From the NCBI GenBank assembly GCA_949126835.1, contig OX421499.1, positions 4,584,795-4,648,794 of the forward strand: a stretch of DNA of 64,000 bases. Direction: 5' to 3'. Positions 44,945 to 54,843 of the stretch are shown one piece after another. Position 1 is the stretch's first letter, and every line of letters begins with the position of its first letter. This DNA is from Anisus vortex (Eukaryota; Mollusca; Gastropoda; Planorbidae). The notes beneath the pieces were generated by a model. That model did no database searches. It was not told the DNA's origin and worked only from the letters and a program-made list of their open reading frames with translations. Position numbers and translations under genes: made by a program.

Positions 44945-45568
44945 TGTTATGGACCTCTAGATGATTGACTATTATTACGACTCGTTAAATCGGATTCAAT
45001 GAATATAGTTGTATCTTTATTAGAAGTCTCTAGATTCTGCTAATCTGTAGCCCAAGCTAGGGGTTCCTTGACTGACAGGTCTATGCAGCAATGTAGTTAT
45101 ATTCGTGATAATTATCTTCAACACCTTTCTGAACAATGATAGATCAAACAACTCCAGTTGTTGAATAAACAATTTTATTTAAATTGTAGACTCAATATAA
45201 ACGATCAATAAACTTCATCAACTGATGGCAACATAAATTTCAATACAATGGCATACAATATACAAATGAATATAGCGACTTCACTCTACAAACGTTTTAA
45301 CTGAACTAACTTAAAGGAGGTCGGGACTTTCCAAAGAAAACTATCATCGAAGATTCTACAGGGTCTTAATACGCATTTTAACCTCTTTCTCTATAATTAC
45401 TACGATCCAGAATTATCCTCCAATTTCCACGGGATTTGAACGAATTATTTTATTTAAACTGCCCTCAGGGCATAAAGGTCAAACCTTGGTCGCTTTGGAC
45501 TCTGATACGCACTTGTTAAGAGGTCAATGCCTTACTACGTCATTCCTCTATGACCGATATTCGTAACA
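44945..45568 (-). repeat. 5' LTR (right copy)
   Basis: 624 bp, same termini as the left copy. As the 5' LTR it should hold the promoter; I could not fix a TATA box with confidence. TSD atct follows at 45569. Confidence 0.95.
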
Positions 45569-45824
45569 ATCTACTCTGAATAGGTTAAAGTGATGGGCCT
45601 ATACAAGAAAAACATAACTTCTTTTTTAGCGAATTCAACACAACACTGTAACTATAAGGTTTGAAATTCAGAAAAAGTATTCATATTTTGAGTCAAGAAA
45701 TATCCCTCCAAGTTTGTTTTTTTTGTTTATTTAAATCACACATTTATTAGACTTTTATTGACTCTTATTGAACTGCCGTATAGTTTCAGTAAAAGCCATA
45801 TTTATCATTATCAAAACAACTTAT

Positions 45825-46130
45825 TTTATATATTACAGACGCTCCTTCTATGAAGAAGATTATTGCATCCTACGCTCATCCGTGGTCCAAGTCTAGTCTT
45901 GCTTCCTCATTAATGTTTTAAATGATGTTAAGTTACTGGGTGTTCCTGGTTTGTTGAGGCAACCCATTCCATGCCCGAATGCCACTCGGGAAGAAAGAGT
46001 ACTAATTTGCATTTGTTCTCGGAAAGTGTTTTGTCGTTATGTTTATCTGAGCATTGCAACGGGCTGTTATTGGGTTTTATTTCTAAATTATAGTTTAATA
46101 GTTTAATGTCTTTTGCCTTATTACTACTTT
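45825..46130 (-). pseudogene. LINE 3' end (CR1/Jockey-like family)
   Basis: ttatatattacagacgctcc, atccgtggtccaagtctagt, ggcaacccattccatgcccg and ccactcgggaagaaagag: the reverse complement of the SFFP...WNGLPEQ coding end and its UTR. A deletion removes the start of the LIPYAR block. Confidence 0.8.
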
Positions 46131-46436
46131 ACATCATTTCCTTTGGAAATAAAAAGACTGAAGCGACGTGGCATAACGACAGAGCGTTGGATCTCTGTTT
46201 TTTCCCCAGAAGATCTCCGGATCTTAAATTCTAGCGAAAGCTGGGACTTTGTTTTTCCCGGATCTGGGAAATGTCCCTCAAAATTTTGGGGAAAAGTTTT
46301 TATTTCTTGTGTGTGACAATGTAGAGATTCATTAGGTGTATCGGCAATGAAAGAGTTAAATTTGAAATCCCTGTGTATAATATGGTTTCGTTGGAATATA
46401 TTGGTGTATTGCAGAACTACAGAAAGATAATATACG
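46131..46436. other. no gene seen
   Basis: No recognised element. Frames here extend into neighbouring simple repeats. Confidence 0.45.
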
Positions 46437-46687
46437 GAGCGAGAGAGAGAGACATAGAAAGATAGAGAAATAGACAGAAAAGAAGAAAAACAAGTACACA
46501 AATAAAAAAAACAGTTCATAGATAAGAGATAGAGAGAGAGAGATAGATAGATAGCTGGATAGTTTAATAGATATACTATCATATACAGAATAGAAGAAAA
46601 ACATATATTAATTTAAAAAAAAACAGTAGGCCTCATACATAGATGGACGGACAAATAGATATTTTGGTATACACTCTACTTAACACC

Positions 46688-46725
<38 letters not shown>

Positions 46726-46999
46726 AGGAAAACTAAAAGACAAACAGATAGATACCATGAAAGGAAGATATATTTAAAAAAAAATAGATATCAGGATATA
46801 CACCAAGAAGAAATATAGACAGATAAATAGATAGATTCATAGATAAATATATACATAAATAGACAGATAGATAGATACATAGATAGATAAATATAATATA
46901 GATAGATAGATTACAGCACTTTGCGAGAAATTTGAGTAATCGAAATCGAACTGAAGTGCCAGAATCAAAGTCGATACTAGTTAAATATCGACAGACACA

Positions 47000-47036
<37 letters not shown>
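46437..47036. repeat. cluster of GA, GATA, GAT and CT simple repeats
   Basis: (GA)/(GATA) at 46440-46560, (GAT)12 at about 46687-46722, (ATAG)n at 46797-46915, (CT)n at 47003-47034. Leucine/isoleucine/tyrosine-rich frames here are artefacts. Confidence 0.9.
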
Positions 47037-47037
<1 letters not shown>

Positions 47038-47364
47038 TCAACTAGACTGGCTAAATGCTTTTTACCGTTTATTTAGCGAACTGTACAGAAAGGGAAGAAA
47101 AAAAAATCTGGTACAACTGCGTTATATTTGAATTGCTTAGTGTATGGCAGCATTTAGCAGTGTTTTGTTATCACTTATACAATACAAATACAAACTGAAT
47201 GTCATGGTTTGGCTTTCCCACCCCGAGTGTTTCAATACGCGGAAAAATGGAGCCTTACGCTGAGTTTTAAAAAATGAAAGGTTTTTTCAGTGTGTGCTTA
47301 TATTTTTTTTACATCTTAAAGTGGTATTAGATTCACACCTTCACACACTCTTGCTTTCTCTCTC

Positions 47365-47547
47365 TTACCGAGTGGCATCCGGGTATGGGATGGGGTTGCC
47401 TGAACAGAGCAGGAAAACCAATAATTTAACATCATTTAAATTTTAAAACAGTAATAAAAAAAATGCAAGACTAGACTCAGACTACGGGAACAGCGAAGGA
47501 CGCAATAATCTTCTATATAGAAAGAGCGTCTGTAATATATAAGATAC
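47365..47547 (+). pseudogene. LINE 3' end
   Basis: ccgagtggcatccgggtatg, ggttgcctgaacagag, ctagactcagactacggg and aagagcgtctgtaatatata. Sense orientation of the NGLPEQ block and UTR. Confidence 0.75.
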
Positions 47548-47583
47548 TAGACGGTATGTGCCCGGTCCTCCGAACCGGGTAAA
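47548..47583 (+). mobile_element. 36-bp retroposon stub with 19-bp target duplication
   Basis: tagacggtatgtgcccggtc with hairpin cccggt...accggg and a terminal gggtaaa is flanked by perfect 19-bp repeats tctgtaatatataagatac (47529-47547 and 47584-47602). This is what an extremely 5'-truncated target-primed insertion into a LINE tail would leave. Confidence 0.65.
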
Positions 47584-47689
47584 TCTGTAATATATAAGAT
47601 ACAATCAAGCTATATCATTTCAGTGCGTTTGCTTATATACTTGTTTATATGTTTGTTTGTTTGTTTGTTTGTTTGCTGTTGATTACATA

Positions 47690-48240
47690 TCCAATCGTTC
47701 CAATTTTCGGAACTAAAGCTGCCTACATTTCCTCTGAATTCCCTGAGATAAAAGTTCGAGATCATTTCCTTTGAATTACCCTAGGCCCTAGACCATGGGT
47801 CGGCAACCTTTTGCTAATAGTGTGCCAAAGTGAGATTTCTAATTCATTCAGCGTGCCAAAAGCCTAAAAGTCATCCTGCTGTAGAAGAGACTTGAATAGC
47901 ATAATAAGGCCTCTTGCGAGTGCCAAAGAAAATCACTAGGCGTGCCAAGTTTGGCACGCTTGCCGTAGGTTGCCGACCCCTTGCCTAGACAATTCCCCAG
48001 GGACTAAATTGCGCATCTTTCCTCTAACTTCCTTGGTATTAAAGTTGCACATTTTCCCTCTAACTTCCTTGGTATTAAAGTTGCGCACATTTCCTTTGAA
48101 TTCCCCGGGCAACAAAGTTGCGCATATTTGCTCTGATTTCCCTGGGGATTAAAACTGCGCTCATTTTCTCTTTTTTCCACAGGGATTAAAGTTAACTACC
48201 ATTTCCTTTGAATTCCCTGAGACAAAAGCTGTCGACGTTG
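47690..48240. repeat. 33-36-bp minisatellite, interrupted by a MITE
   Basis: Units such as tttcctctaacttccttgg plus tattaaagttgcgcac recur about 6 times at 47988-48225, with diverged units at 47690-47790. The two halves are separated by the hAT MITE 47794-47983. Confidence 0.85.
47794..47983. mobile_element. hAT MITE, about 190 bp, inside a minisatellite
   Basis: catgggtcggcaaccttttg to gtaggttgccgaccccttg. Flanks cctagac occur on both sides (7 bp clear, 8th ambiguous). The minisatellite continues on both sides. Arms hold gtgtgccaaagtgag and cgtgccaagtttggcacg. Confidence 0.85.
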
Positions 48241-48309
48241 ATTCCGCAAATATCATGTATCCTGATTAAATTGTTGATTTAAAAAAAAGTAGAAATGCGT
48301 ATAAGCACT

Positions 48310-48385
48310 CTTTCTTCCCGAGTGGTATTTGGGCATGGAATGGGTTGCCTGAACAAACCAGTAACTTAACATACATTTAAAACAT
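48310..48385 (+). pseudogene. LINE 3' coding-end fragment
   Basis: ctctttcttcccgagtggta, gggcatggaatgggttgcct and aaccagtaacttaacat. It ends where the Helitron-like repeat begins. Confidence 0.7.
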
Positions 48386-48720
48386 TGCTGAGTGGTTAGC
48401 ATACCCGACTGACATGCGGGCGACCTCGGTTCGATTCCCCACTGATAACTTGTTTTTCTTTTTCTATTTTTTTGTTTATATTTCCATTAATATTACACTT
48501 TAAAAAAAAAGATTGTAAAGAATTTCAGGGTTTAAAGCTTTCTTAAAATGTTTTCAATCTAATAAATATATTTTAGACGCATGTGGGAGACGGGTGTTCA
48601 ATTCTCAAACATAGTCCTTTAGCTACTGATAAAAAGTTTATATACTACAATGTACAGACGGCTATAGAAATTTTAAAGATATAATTATTAATTATTTACT
48701 GAAAACATTTAGGAAAGGAA
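48386..48720 (+). mobile_element. Helitron-like repeat fragment with tRNA-like module
   Basis: gctgagtggttagcataccc and cctcggttcgattcccc, then tttccattaatattacac, gattgtaaagaatttc, and gacgcatgtgggagacgggt. The 5' start is lost. Confidence 0.6.
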
Positions 48721-49379
48721 TTTAATAAATAAACTAACCCATACAAACACAGTTTTTATTATACTCCCTTTCTTTGTGAACAAAGTTTATATTTAATTTA
48801 TATTTTGATAGATTAAAATAAATATAAGTGATATCATACCTTATGAATTTCCACACTAAAATTTTGCGCATTCTTTTTTTTTTCTAGATTTGGCCCGCAA
48901 AAACCATAAAAAGATAACTCGCTTTGTTTCGGCTACTTTGTGTCGTTTTCAATCTATTTATTCTGTAAAAACGAACAAATCCTTAAAAAATCTTTACTTC
49001 CATCTCTTCGGTAGAGGCAGCCATGTTTGACGTGAAATATACTCTTCGATTCGCAAATTGGTCGAAGGAATTCGTGACTATTCCAAAGGCTATGATGCTG
49101 AAAATTTGATAGAAGGTAAAGTTAGTCGGGACAAGTCTGCTGACCAATTTTCAGCTCGATTGGACGACGGGAAGTGGTTGAAAAATCGATGCAAAGTTTT
49201 GCTAACAACCAAGCAAGCAAGCAGACAGACATAAAATACAAGTTAATAGAAAGGGAGTAAAAGAAATATTGTAATCCGGATTAAAAATAGGGCATGTCTT
49301 TTTATTTTACAAAAAGTTTGAACTATCCCTGTTTGGCACTTGAACACCCGTCTACCACATGCAGGCGGCTAGGCGCTGT
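48721..49379. other. no gene seen
   Basis: AT-rich. Nothing recognised apart from a tail-like gcaagcaagcagacagac near 49210. Confidence 0.45.
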
Positions 49380-49475
49380 GCTGGTACGCCGTGGCCACAG
49401 AAACTGGTGAACGCTGCTTTACCAGACCTATATCAGACCTATATTTCGTCCGACGGGTACTTTCCCGCAGCTTTT
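49380..49475 (+). mobile_element. SINE 3' fragment
   Basis: tacgccgtggccacagaaac ... gctgctttaccagacc ... cgtccgacgggtactttc. It faces the next SINE tail to tail. Confidence 0.75.
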
Positions 49476-49501
49476 AAGCAGCACATTTGACAAAATGGTT
49501 T

Positions 49502-49735
49502 AAAGTTCCGGCTTGACCCATAGGGCCAGTAAGGCAGCGTTTGCCAGTTTCCTTGGTCAAGTTATACTAGCGGATTGTGAGGCCAATGGCCGTCGCTATG
49601 TCCCAAATAATGTGAGGTACCCATCAGAGCTGGGGACACTTTTTAGAACGTGGAATAAATCCTAGCCTTCACCAGAATTGGAACACACGACCTTCGGTAT
49701 GCCAGCGGAACGTGCTGCCGGCTCGGCCACTGTTA
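49502..49735 (-). mobile_element. SINE, diverged
   Basis: cggcttgacccatagggcca ... ggtacccatcagagctgggg ... cagaattggaacacacgacc ... ggctcggccactgt. The B box is mutated (ttggaacac). Confidence 0.78.
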
Positions 49736-49744
49736 ATGCTTGAT

Positions 49745-50070
49745 TATGTCTTACTAATGTTCCTCCTACATCCTACATCCTACATATCCCATAGTCTGTT
49801 GGACCGTTGGGGCGCCACAGATGACATGTAAATCAGCATTCTCCATTCCTCCCGTCTCTTAGCCATTCTCATTGCCTCGCAGAGTTTTGTACCTGTCCCT
49901 TCCCTGATATTATCTTCCCAACGTTTCTTTTGTCTTCCTCTCTTTCTGCCTCTTCTGATGGTACCCTGCAGGGTGGTTTTTGCAAGCCCGTTGGTTCTGG
50001 TGACGTGGTCATACCATTCCAGTTTTCTTTTCTTGGCTGTGGCCAGCAGGTCTTCGTACGGTACATTCCA
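49745..50070 (-). pseudogene. LINE 3' end (RTE/CR1-like, GRKRGRQ type)
   Basis: Minus reading gives WNGMTTSPEPTGLQKPPC-like then ...EEAEREEDKRNVGKIISGKG, the frame-shifted form of the D-H-V-x-R-T...RRGRKRGRQKKRWEDNI block of LINE C-termini, followed by an M-A-K-R-R-E-E-W-R-type tail and S-V-A-P-Q. Decayed. Confidence 0.65.
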
Positions 50071-50514
50071 ATTTCCTGTTATATTCTTTTTCGTATCTGT
50101 TCGTTAGAGATATGGTCTTTATGGATATGGAGATATGGTTACTAATGTTATCAAAGAAAAAAAGAACGTTATAAACACTACACTTTAACATTTTATTTCT
50201 TCTATTAAGACTTTGAAAGAATAAAAGTGTAACTTCCCCATCGCCATTTTGCGTAATCTTAAAAATGACCCAGAATTTTTTTTTTTACGGAACTAATGCA
50301 ATAATTATTTTTAGTCTGTCTAATCTATTTTTGTTTGTTTGAAATTGTAAATGGAAATCCCAGACTCTTATATTAATTGTGTTTTTTTTTTCATTCCCTT
50401 ATCTAAGAAGAACTTGACTTTGGCTGTAAAGTTGTCATTTCGATGCAATGCTGAAAGCTTACAAACCAAGACAGTATGACAGAGGAATGTCTCGGCTTTT
50501 TTACTTGTCTAGTT

Positions 50515-50721
50515 GAAGGGTGGGCAACCTATAGCACGCGTTCCAGACTTGGCACGCAGAGCAATTTTCAAAGGCGCGCGGAAGACTCTCAAAAGGCAAT
50601 TTTTAGTCTCTTCTAGAAAAAAAAATTATGGTGCCTCGGGTTGACTTTTATGCTGTTGGCGCGCTGAATGAATTAGAAATCCTATTTCGGCACACTATTA
50701 TGAAAACTTTGCCTACCCTTG
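50515..50721. mobile_element. hAT MITE, about 207 bp
   Basis: gaagggtgggcaacctatag to actttgcctacccttg, with arms gacttggcacgcagagc and tcggcacactatt. Member of the GGGGTCGGCAACC family. The TSD is poorly preserved (gtctagtt/gtctttta). Confidence 0.68.
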
Positions 50722-50969
50722 GTCTTTTAAACTCTGATTTCTTTTGTTTTCTTCTGTGGGGTTCAAGTCTAGTGAAGTAAAGGCTACTAGGCCGTACAAT
50801 AATAAATTATCCATCACGCTGAGGTCCCAGACACACACGGCCCAATGTTTTCCCAAAGCTCTGGCTTGAAAAGGATCCTTTGTATTTGGATTTTGTTACC
50901 TGTAGATAGATTTGTTTTTAAAGGTAGTTAGATAGGTACATAGACAGACGGAAAAGCAAATCAATATAT

Positions 50970-51185
50970 AATAAATAGGCAGATGGGCAGATAGGCAGAT
51001 GGGCAGATAGGCAGAAAGGCGGATAGGCAGAAAGGCAGATAGGCAGAAAGGCGGATAGGCAGAAAGGCAGAAAGGCAGATAGGCAGATAGCAAGTTAGGC
51101 AGATCGGTAGATGGGCAGGTAGGCAGATAGGCGGATGGGCGGATAGGCAGATGGGCAGATAGACAGATGGGCAGGTAGGCATACA
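50970..51185. repeat. (GGCAGATA)n minisatellite
   Basis: About 25 variants of gcagatag, gcagatgg, gcagaaag and gcggatag. The cysteine/leucine-rich minus frames are artefacts. Confidence 0.95.
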
Positions 51186-51539
51186 GATAGGATGCATTCT
51201 ATTTAGTGTAGCTTGGATAATATGCGTAAATCAATGACCCAGAAGTGATATTTAAATGGACAATAAATTCTCAACTCCTTTTTTTTTTCAATGTACAGTG
51301 TTAAAAATAAATAAATTGATGCAGATAAAATGGTGGCCGGAAGTCACCTGACCCATATTACATAGGAACTCATTGCTGTTCGGTCCACTTACAAAAATCC
51401 ACATTATAAAAAAAAATGTGATATTGTAAATTATATTGCTTTTATTTATAAATTCACTTCCTTTATGATTGTGTTCGTGTGTGTGTGATAATGATAAGTA
51501 AATATCCCTTTCAATCCCTAGTTAATCAGTAGAGGCAAG
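51186..51539. other. no gene seen
   Basis: AT-rich with a short (GT)n. Confidence 0.45.
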
Positions 51540-51782
51540 TCCTAGGCAAGTAAAACAGCTTTTACAAGTGTCTGTAGCCACGGCATACACTCGGGGGATT
51601 TCATGAATATTCACAGCGCAATGCCTGACCGCCCTTTTTAAAAAAATCCCCAGCTGACCCCAACTACTGTCAGATACCCATCATAGCTTGGTATACTTAA
51701 GAACTACTTCCAACACTCGGGTACAAATCCTAGCACGATTCTAACCCGCGAACTTTGGTTCGAGAGACAAAACACTCTCCTT
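51540..51782 (-). mobile_element. SINE, degenerate
   Basis: tctgtagccacggcatacac, ccaactactgtcagataccc, cgattctaacccgcgaac. Strongly diverged from the other copies. Confidence 0.65.
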
Positions 51783-51784
51783 AG

Positions 51785-51995
51785 TCCATATGCGAGAACA
51801 AATGCATATAAAATATTATTTCTTCCCGAGTGGCATTCGGGCAGGGAATGGGTTGCCTGAAGAAACCAGGAAAACCAGTAACTTAACATCCTTAAAAACA
51901 TTCATAAAGATGCAAGACTAGACTCGGACCACGGATGAGCATAGGACGCAATAATCTTCTTTATAGAAGGAGCGTCTGTAATGTATAAGATAAGC
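51785..51995 (+). pseudogene. LINE 3' end
   Basis: tatgcgagaacaaatgcata, tcttcccgagtggcattcgg, ggaatgggttgcctgaag, ctcggaccacggatgagc and ggagcgtctgtaatgtataa. Good match to the family, including its TAAGATAA tail. Confidence 0.82.
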
Positions 51996-52439
51996 TAAAG
52001 GGAGCCCAGTGCCGCTACCGCTAAGCCTCCGTGCGCCATTTTTTATAATAATAGACACTAATAGTTTTTACTGCTTAATATACTGCTTTAACTATCACAA
52101 CTTTGGATCAATTCTATAGAAGGCTAACTGACCCACTTCCGTCACTCCAACGAGCCCGAAACGTGCCACATAGGCGAGTTTCATTTCACTGCCCATTCTT
52201 TAAAATTTTCAAACACAACGCCCCACCCCAAATCACACAAAAAAATCAGTTTTTAAATGATGTTTTTTGTCATAATACTTGAATTGTAAAGCTCACCGAA
52301 GAACGCAGCTTGCTAACGTATATGTATTCCCCCCATTGATGTATTGTAGTTTAGTAATTTCTCCTTATTTTCAAATCGTTTATAAATCTTTTGAATTTAT
52401 TAATCTTACTGTGGGTTTCTTCAAAATATTCGGACGGCT
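51996..52439. other. no gene seen
   Basis: Nothing recognised. Confidence 0.45.
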
Positions 52440-52690
52440 AATCTATGTACATAAAGTAGACTGTGTGTGTGTGTGCATTTCGATTCCCACTGGTTAATCC
52501 TTCCCGTACTGACCTACTTCTATCTATGCTGCCTTCAGTTCCGCTATATACGCGCCCGGGACTGTAAGGGTTAATTTAAAAACACGAGACGCTATTGTCT
52601 TATATTTTACTTTTGTGATCTTGGTTAGCGTATCCTACTGCCACCCGTGCGACCTTTGGTTCGATTCCCACTGTTGACTTTTTTTTTCTA
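52440..52690 (+). mobile_element. Helitron-like fragment carrying TTAA copy 4
   Basis: cgattcccactgg then TTAA element 4, then tttaaaaacacgagacgcta, ttatattttacttttgtgat and a tRNA-like remnant (cttggttagcgtatcc; tttggttcgattccc). Paralogues at 4640 (cattggttaactgg) and 33295 (cattggtcaatttg) show the site without the insertion. Confidence 0.68.
52494..52574 (+). mobile_element. 81-bp TTAA mini-element, copy 4
   Basis: ttaatccttcccgtactgac ... gggactgtaagggttaa. Two visible substitutions. This copy interrupts a repeat whose relatives elsewhere in the window have an unoccupied site, direct evidence that it is mobile. Confidence 0.85.
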
Positions 52691-52708
52691 CTTAAAAAAA
52701 AATACATT

Positions 52709-52712
52709 AATG

Positions 52713-52760
<48 letters not shown>

Positions 52761-52767
52761 TCTCTCC
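52709..52767. repeat. (CT)n microsatellite
   Basis: About 58 bases of ct with one g. Confidence 0.95.
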
Positions 52768-52849
52768 CAATAACTCTCAGTTTCAAAGTTCTGAGAATTA
52801 CCAAAAGCAGCGTTTCCAAGAAACGGGTTTAAAATTGTAATACGGTTCC

Positions 52850-53239
52850 GGTTTGATTAGAGAACTTTTACTTTTTGTCTGGTTTTTATTAACTAGATTT
52901 TTTTAAATGTGAATTTAAAAAAAAAAATGTTTGTGTAGTTGCGTACCTTTAGGAATAGCTTCTGGGTAAAGAGGGGGGGGGGGGGGCTTGTCAAAATATA
53001 CTTAAAGAAAGGAAGCCCCCCCCCCCCCCCCATCGCAGCTTTTTCGGTCTTGTGTTAATTTATTCTTTATTGTAGTTGTTGTTGTTGTTTTTTTTGGCGT
53101 TTTTATGTTTTAAGTATGTTTTTATCATATTGTTTTTGTTGACATATTGATGAAGTAATTAACCACATCTAACAAAACATTAAGCTTCATAGCTGTAAAT
53201 GTTTACAATTATTATAAGAATATAAAACTAAAATGCTAT
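52850..53239. other. no gene seen; paired G and C runs
   Basis: A G run of about 13 (52973-52985) and a C run of about 14 (53017-53030) 30 bp apart could pair as a hairpin. Confidence 0.5.
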
Positions 53240-53888
53240 CTCACATTATTTTGACCTATACTAGAATATGCATCTTCTGTATGGGACCCATCATCTAAAT
53301 AAAACATCAAAAAGTTAGAACTAATTCAGAAAATAGCTGCAAGTTTCATTACAACTTCATTACAACTTCATTACAACTTCATTACAACTTCATTACAACT
53401 TCATTACAACTTCATTACAACTTCATTACAACTTCATTACAACTTCATTACAACTTCATTACAACTTCATTACAACTTCATTATAACTTCATTACAACTT
53501 CATTACAAGCAAACATTCAAAACTGACAAGAGTAGGCCCTAATACCAATAGTTAAATCAATAAACCTAAGAAAAACTAGAAGACAGAATGACAAAGAGTA
53601 AAGTCATAATAATTAGAAATACAACACAATGACGTGCTGTTACAATGCTTAGATTAAAAACAAGGACAAAACACGTTCCTTATCCCCTATTCGCTAACAG
53701 ATGCATATAAATACTCTTTCTTCCCGAGTGCCACCCGGGCATGGAATGGGTTGCCTGAACAAACCAGGAAAACCAGTAACTTAACATTATTTACAACACT
53801 AATAATAATGCAAGACTATATTCCGATCATGGATGAGTGTAGGGGCGCAATAATATTCTTTATAGAAGGAGCGTCTTTAATATATATA
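53240..53888 (+). pseudogene. longest copy of the CR1/Jockey-like LINE 3' part, with internal minisatellite
   Basis: Reads PTLEYASSVWDPSSK, then KLELIQKIAA near 53260-53345, the P-x-L-E-Y-A-S-x-V-W-D-P block after the RT thumb. Coding then dissolves into the 11-bp repeat (53344-53507). It resumes with tcaataaacctaagaaaaac (SLNL...), ccttatcccctattcgctaa (LIPYSR) and cttcccgagtgccacccggg, and ends in the shared UTR. Confidence 0.78.
53344..53507. repeat. 11-bp minisatellite inside a LINE
   Basis: ttcattacaac repeated about 14-15 times, with one unit ttcattataac. It begins exactly at the codons after KIAASF, so it arose by expansion within the LINE reading frame. Confidence 0.93.
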
Positions 53889-53896
53889 TATATATA

Positions 53897-54418
53897 CAAG
53901 TACATTGCCCAGCGTTGCCCGGGTGAAAAAAAACAGGACTGTATAAGGTGCAGATAAAAATTTTATAAACTACAATTAAAAGAAAGCTATCAATCATATA
54001 TTTAAATTATTTTTTTACCGAAGACTTTTAGGAAAGTAATTTAAAATAAATATTGTAATCGGGTAAAAAAAATGTGCAAGTATTTCTATTTAACAAAAAT
54101 CTAAATTGCCCGTAGATTTACAATGTCTTTTGTTTTTACAAGTTTGAAACAAAAAGGTAGGGCCTATAGTCTAACTGGAGAATCGAACCCGGGTCGCCCG
54201 CATAACAGTCTGCTACGTTAACCACTGAGCTATCGAAGACACATGTCCGCATGCATAACAGTCTGCTACGTTAACCACAAAGCTATCGAAGACACATGTC
54301 CGCATGTGAAAAATTATTAGACAGTATATAGGCCTAGTCCTAAATAGGTCAGTGACACAAACTCGTGTGATTTCTAATTGGCCAATGGGGATCCGTATGC
54401 GGACAAACATTCTCTTTT

Positions 54419-54424
<6 letters not shown>
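53897..54424 (-). mobile_element. Helitron-like repeat with duplicated tRNA-like 5' half
   Basis: Minus strand: head ggatccccattggccaatt (plus 54376-54395), tRNA-like block and B box (plus gaatcgaacccgggtcgccc at about 54180), and GC-rich end (plus ttgcccagcgttgcccgggt near 53906). The A-box half occurs twice in tandem, in units of about 53 bp at 54200-54252 and 54253-54306. Confidence 0.68.

Positions 54425-54511
<87 letters not shown>
54421..54511. repeat. (AT)n microsatellite, left arm
   Basis: About 88 bases of at. Confidence 0.95.
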
Positions 54512-54514
<3 letters not shown>

Positions 54515-54760
54515 TGCTTTTTTTGTGACGGTACGCAGCGATACGGCGTACCGGCACCTTTTTCAATGTGGGGAAAATATTATTACGTTTCTTGTATTTT
54601 AACGTTTATTATTAATTTATTATATTATTTATTTGTTAAAATTGAATTATTTTAAAATTGCGCGCAATAAGAATTATAATATAAAATGCGAAACTGCTTT
54701 AAAAGTTAGGCAATCCATCACAGAGTACCGGCACCTATTTTTTTTACAAAAAAAGCACTG
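54512..54760. mobile_element. hAT-type MITE inserted in an (AT)n tract
   Basis: CAGTGCTTTTTTTGT to ACAAAAAAAGCACTG, with subterminal tacggcgtaccggcacc and its partner gagtaccggcacc. Flanks tatatata and tgtatata. The inverted ends and position within (AT)n make an 8-bp duplication likely but not provable. Confidence 0.75.
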
Positions 54761-54771
54761 TGTATATATAT

Positions 54772-54842
<71 letters not shown>
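54761..54842. repeat. (AT)n microsatellite, right arm
   Basis: Continuation of the tract on the other side of the MITE. Confidence 0.95.

Positions 54843-54843
<1 letters not shown>

Larger units (their letters stand above)
39191..45568 (-). mobile_element. LTR retrotransposon, 6378 bp, very young, internally deleted
   Basis: Two 624-bp LTRs enclose a minus-strand 922-codon frame. The 4-bp duplication atct flanks the element (39187-39190 and 45569-45572). A tRNA-Pro primer site (44924-44941) and polypurine tract (39815-39827) define the orientation. Gag and protease features are present, but reverse transcriptase and RNase H are absent and integrase is a remnant, so proteins in trans would be needed for mobility. 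A SCAN-like Gag and 4-bp TSD suggest a Ty3/Gypsy relative, perhaps the Gmr1-like group from which vertebrate SCAN domains are thought to derive. That assignment is inference. Confidence 0.93.

Noticed and set aside
54378..54602. Tyrosine/isoleucine repeat protein
   Set aside because: Translation of an (AT)n tract.
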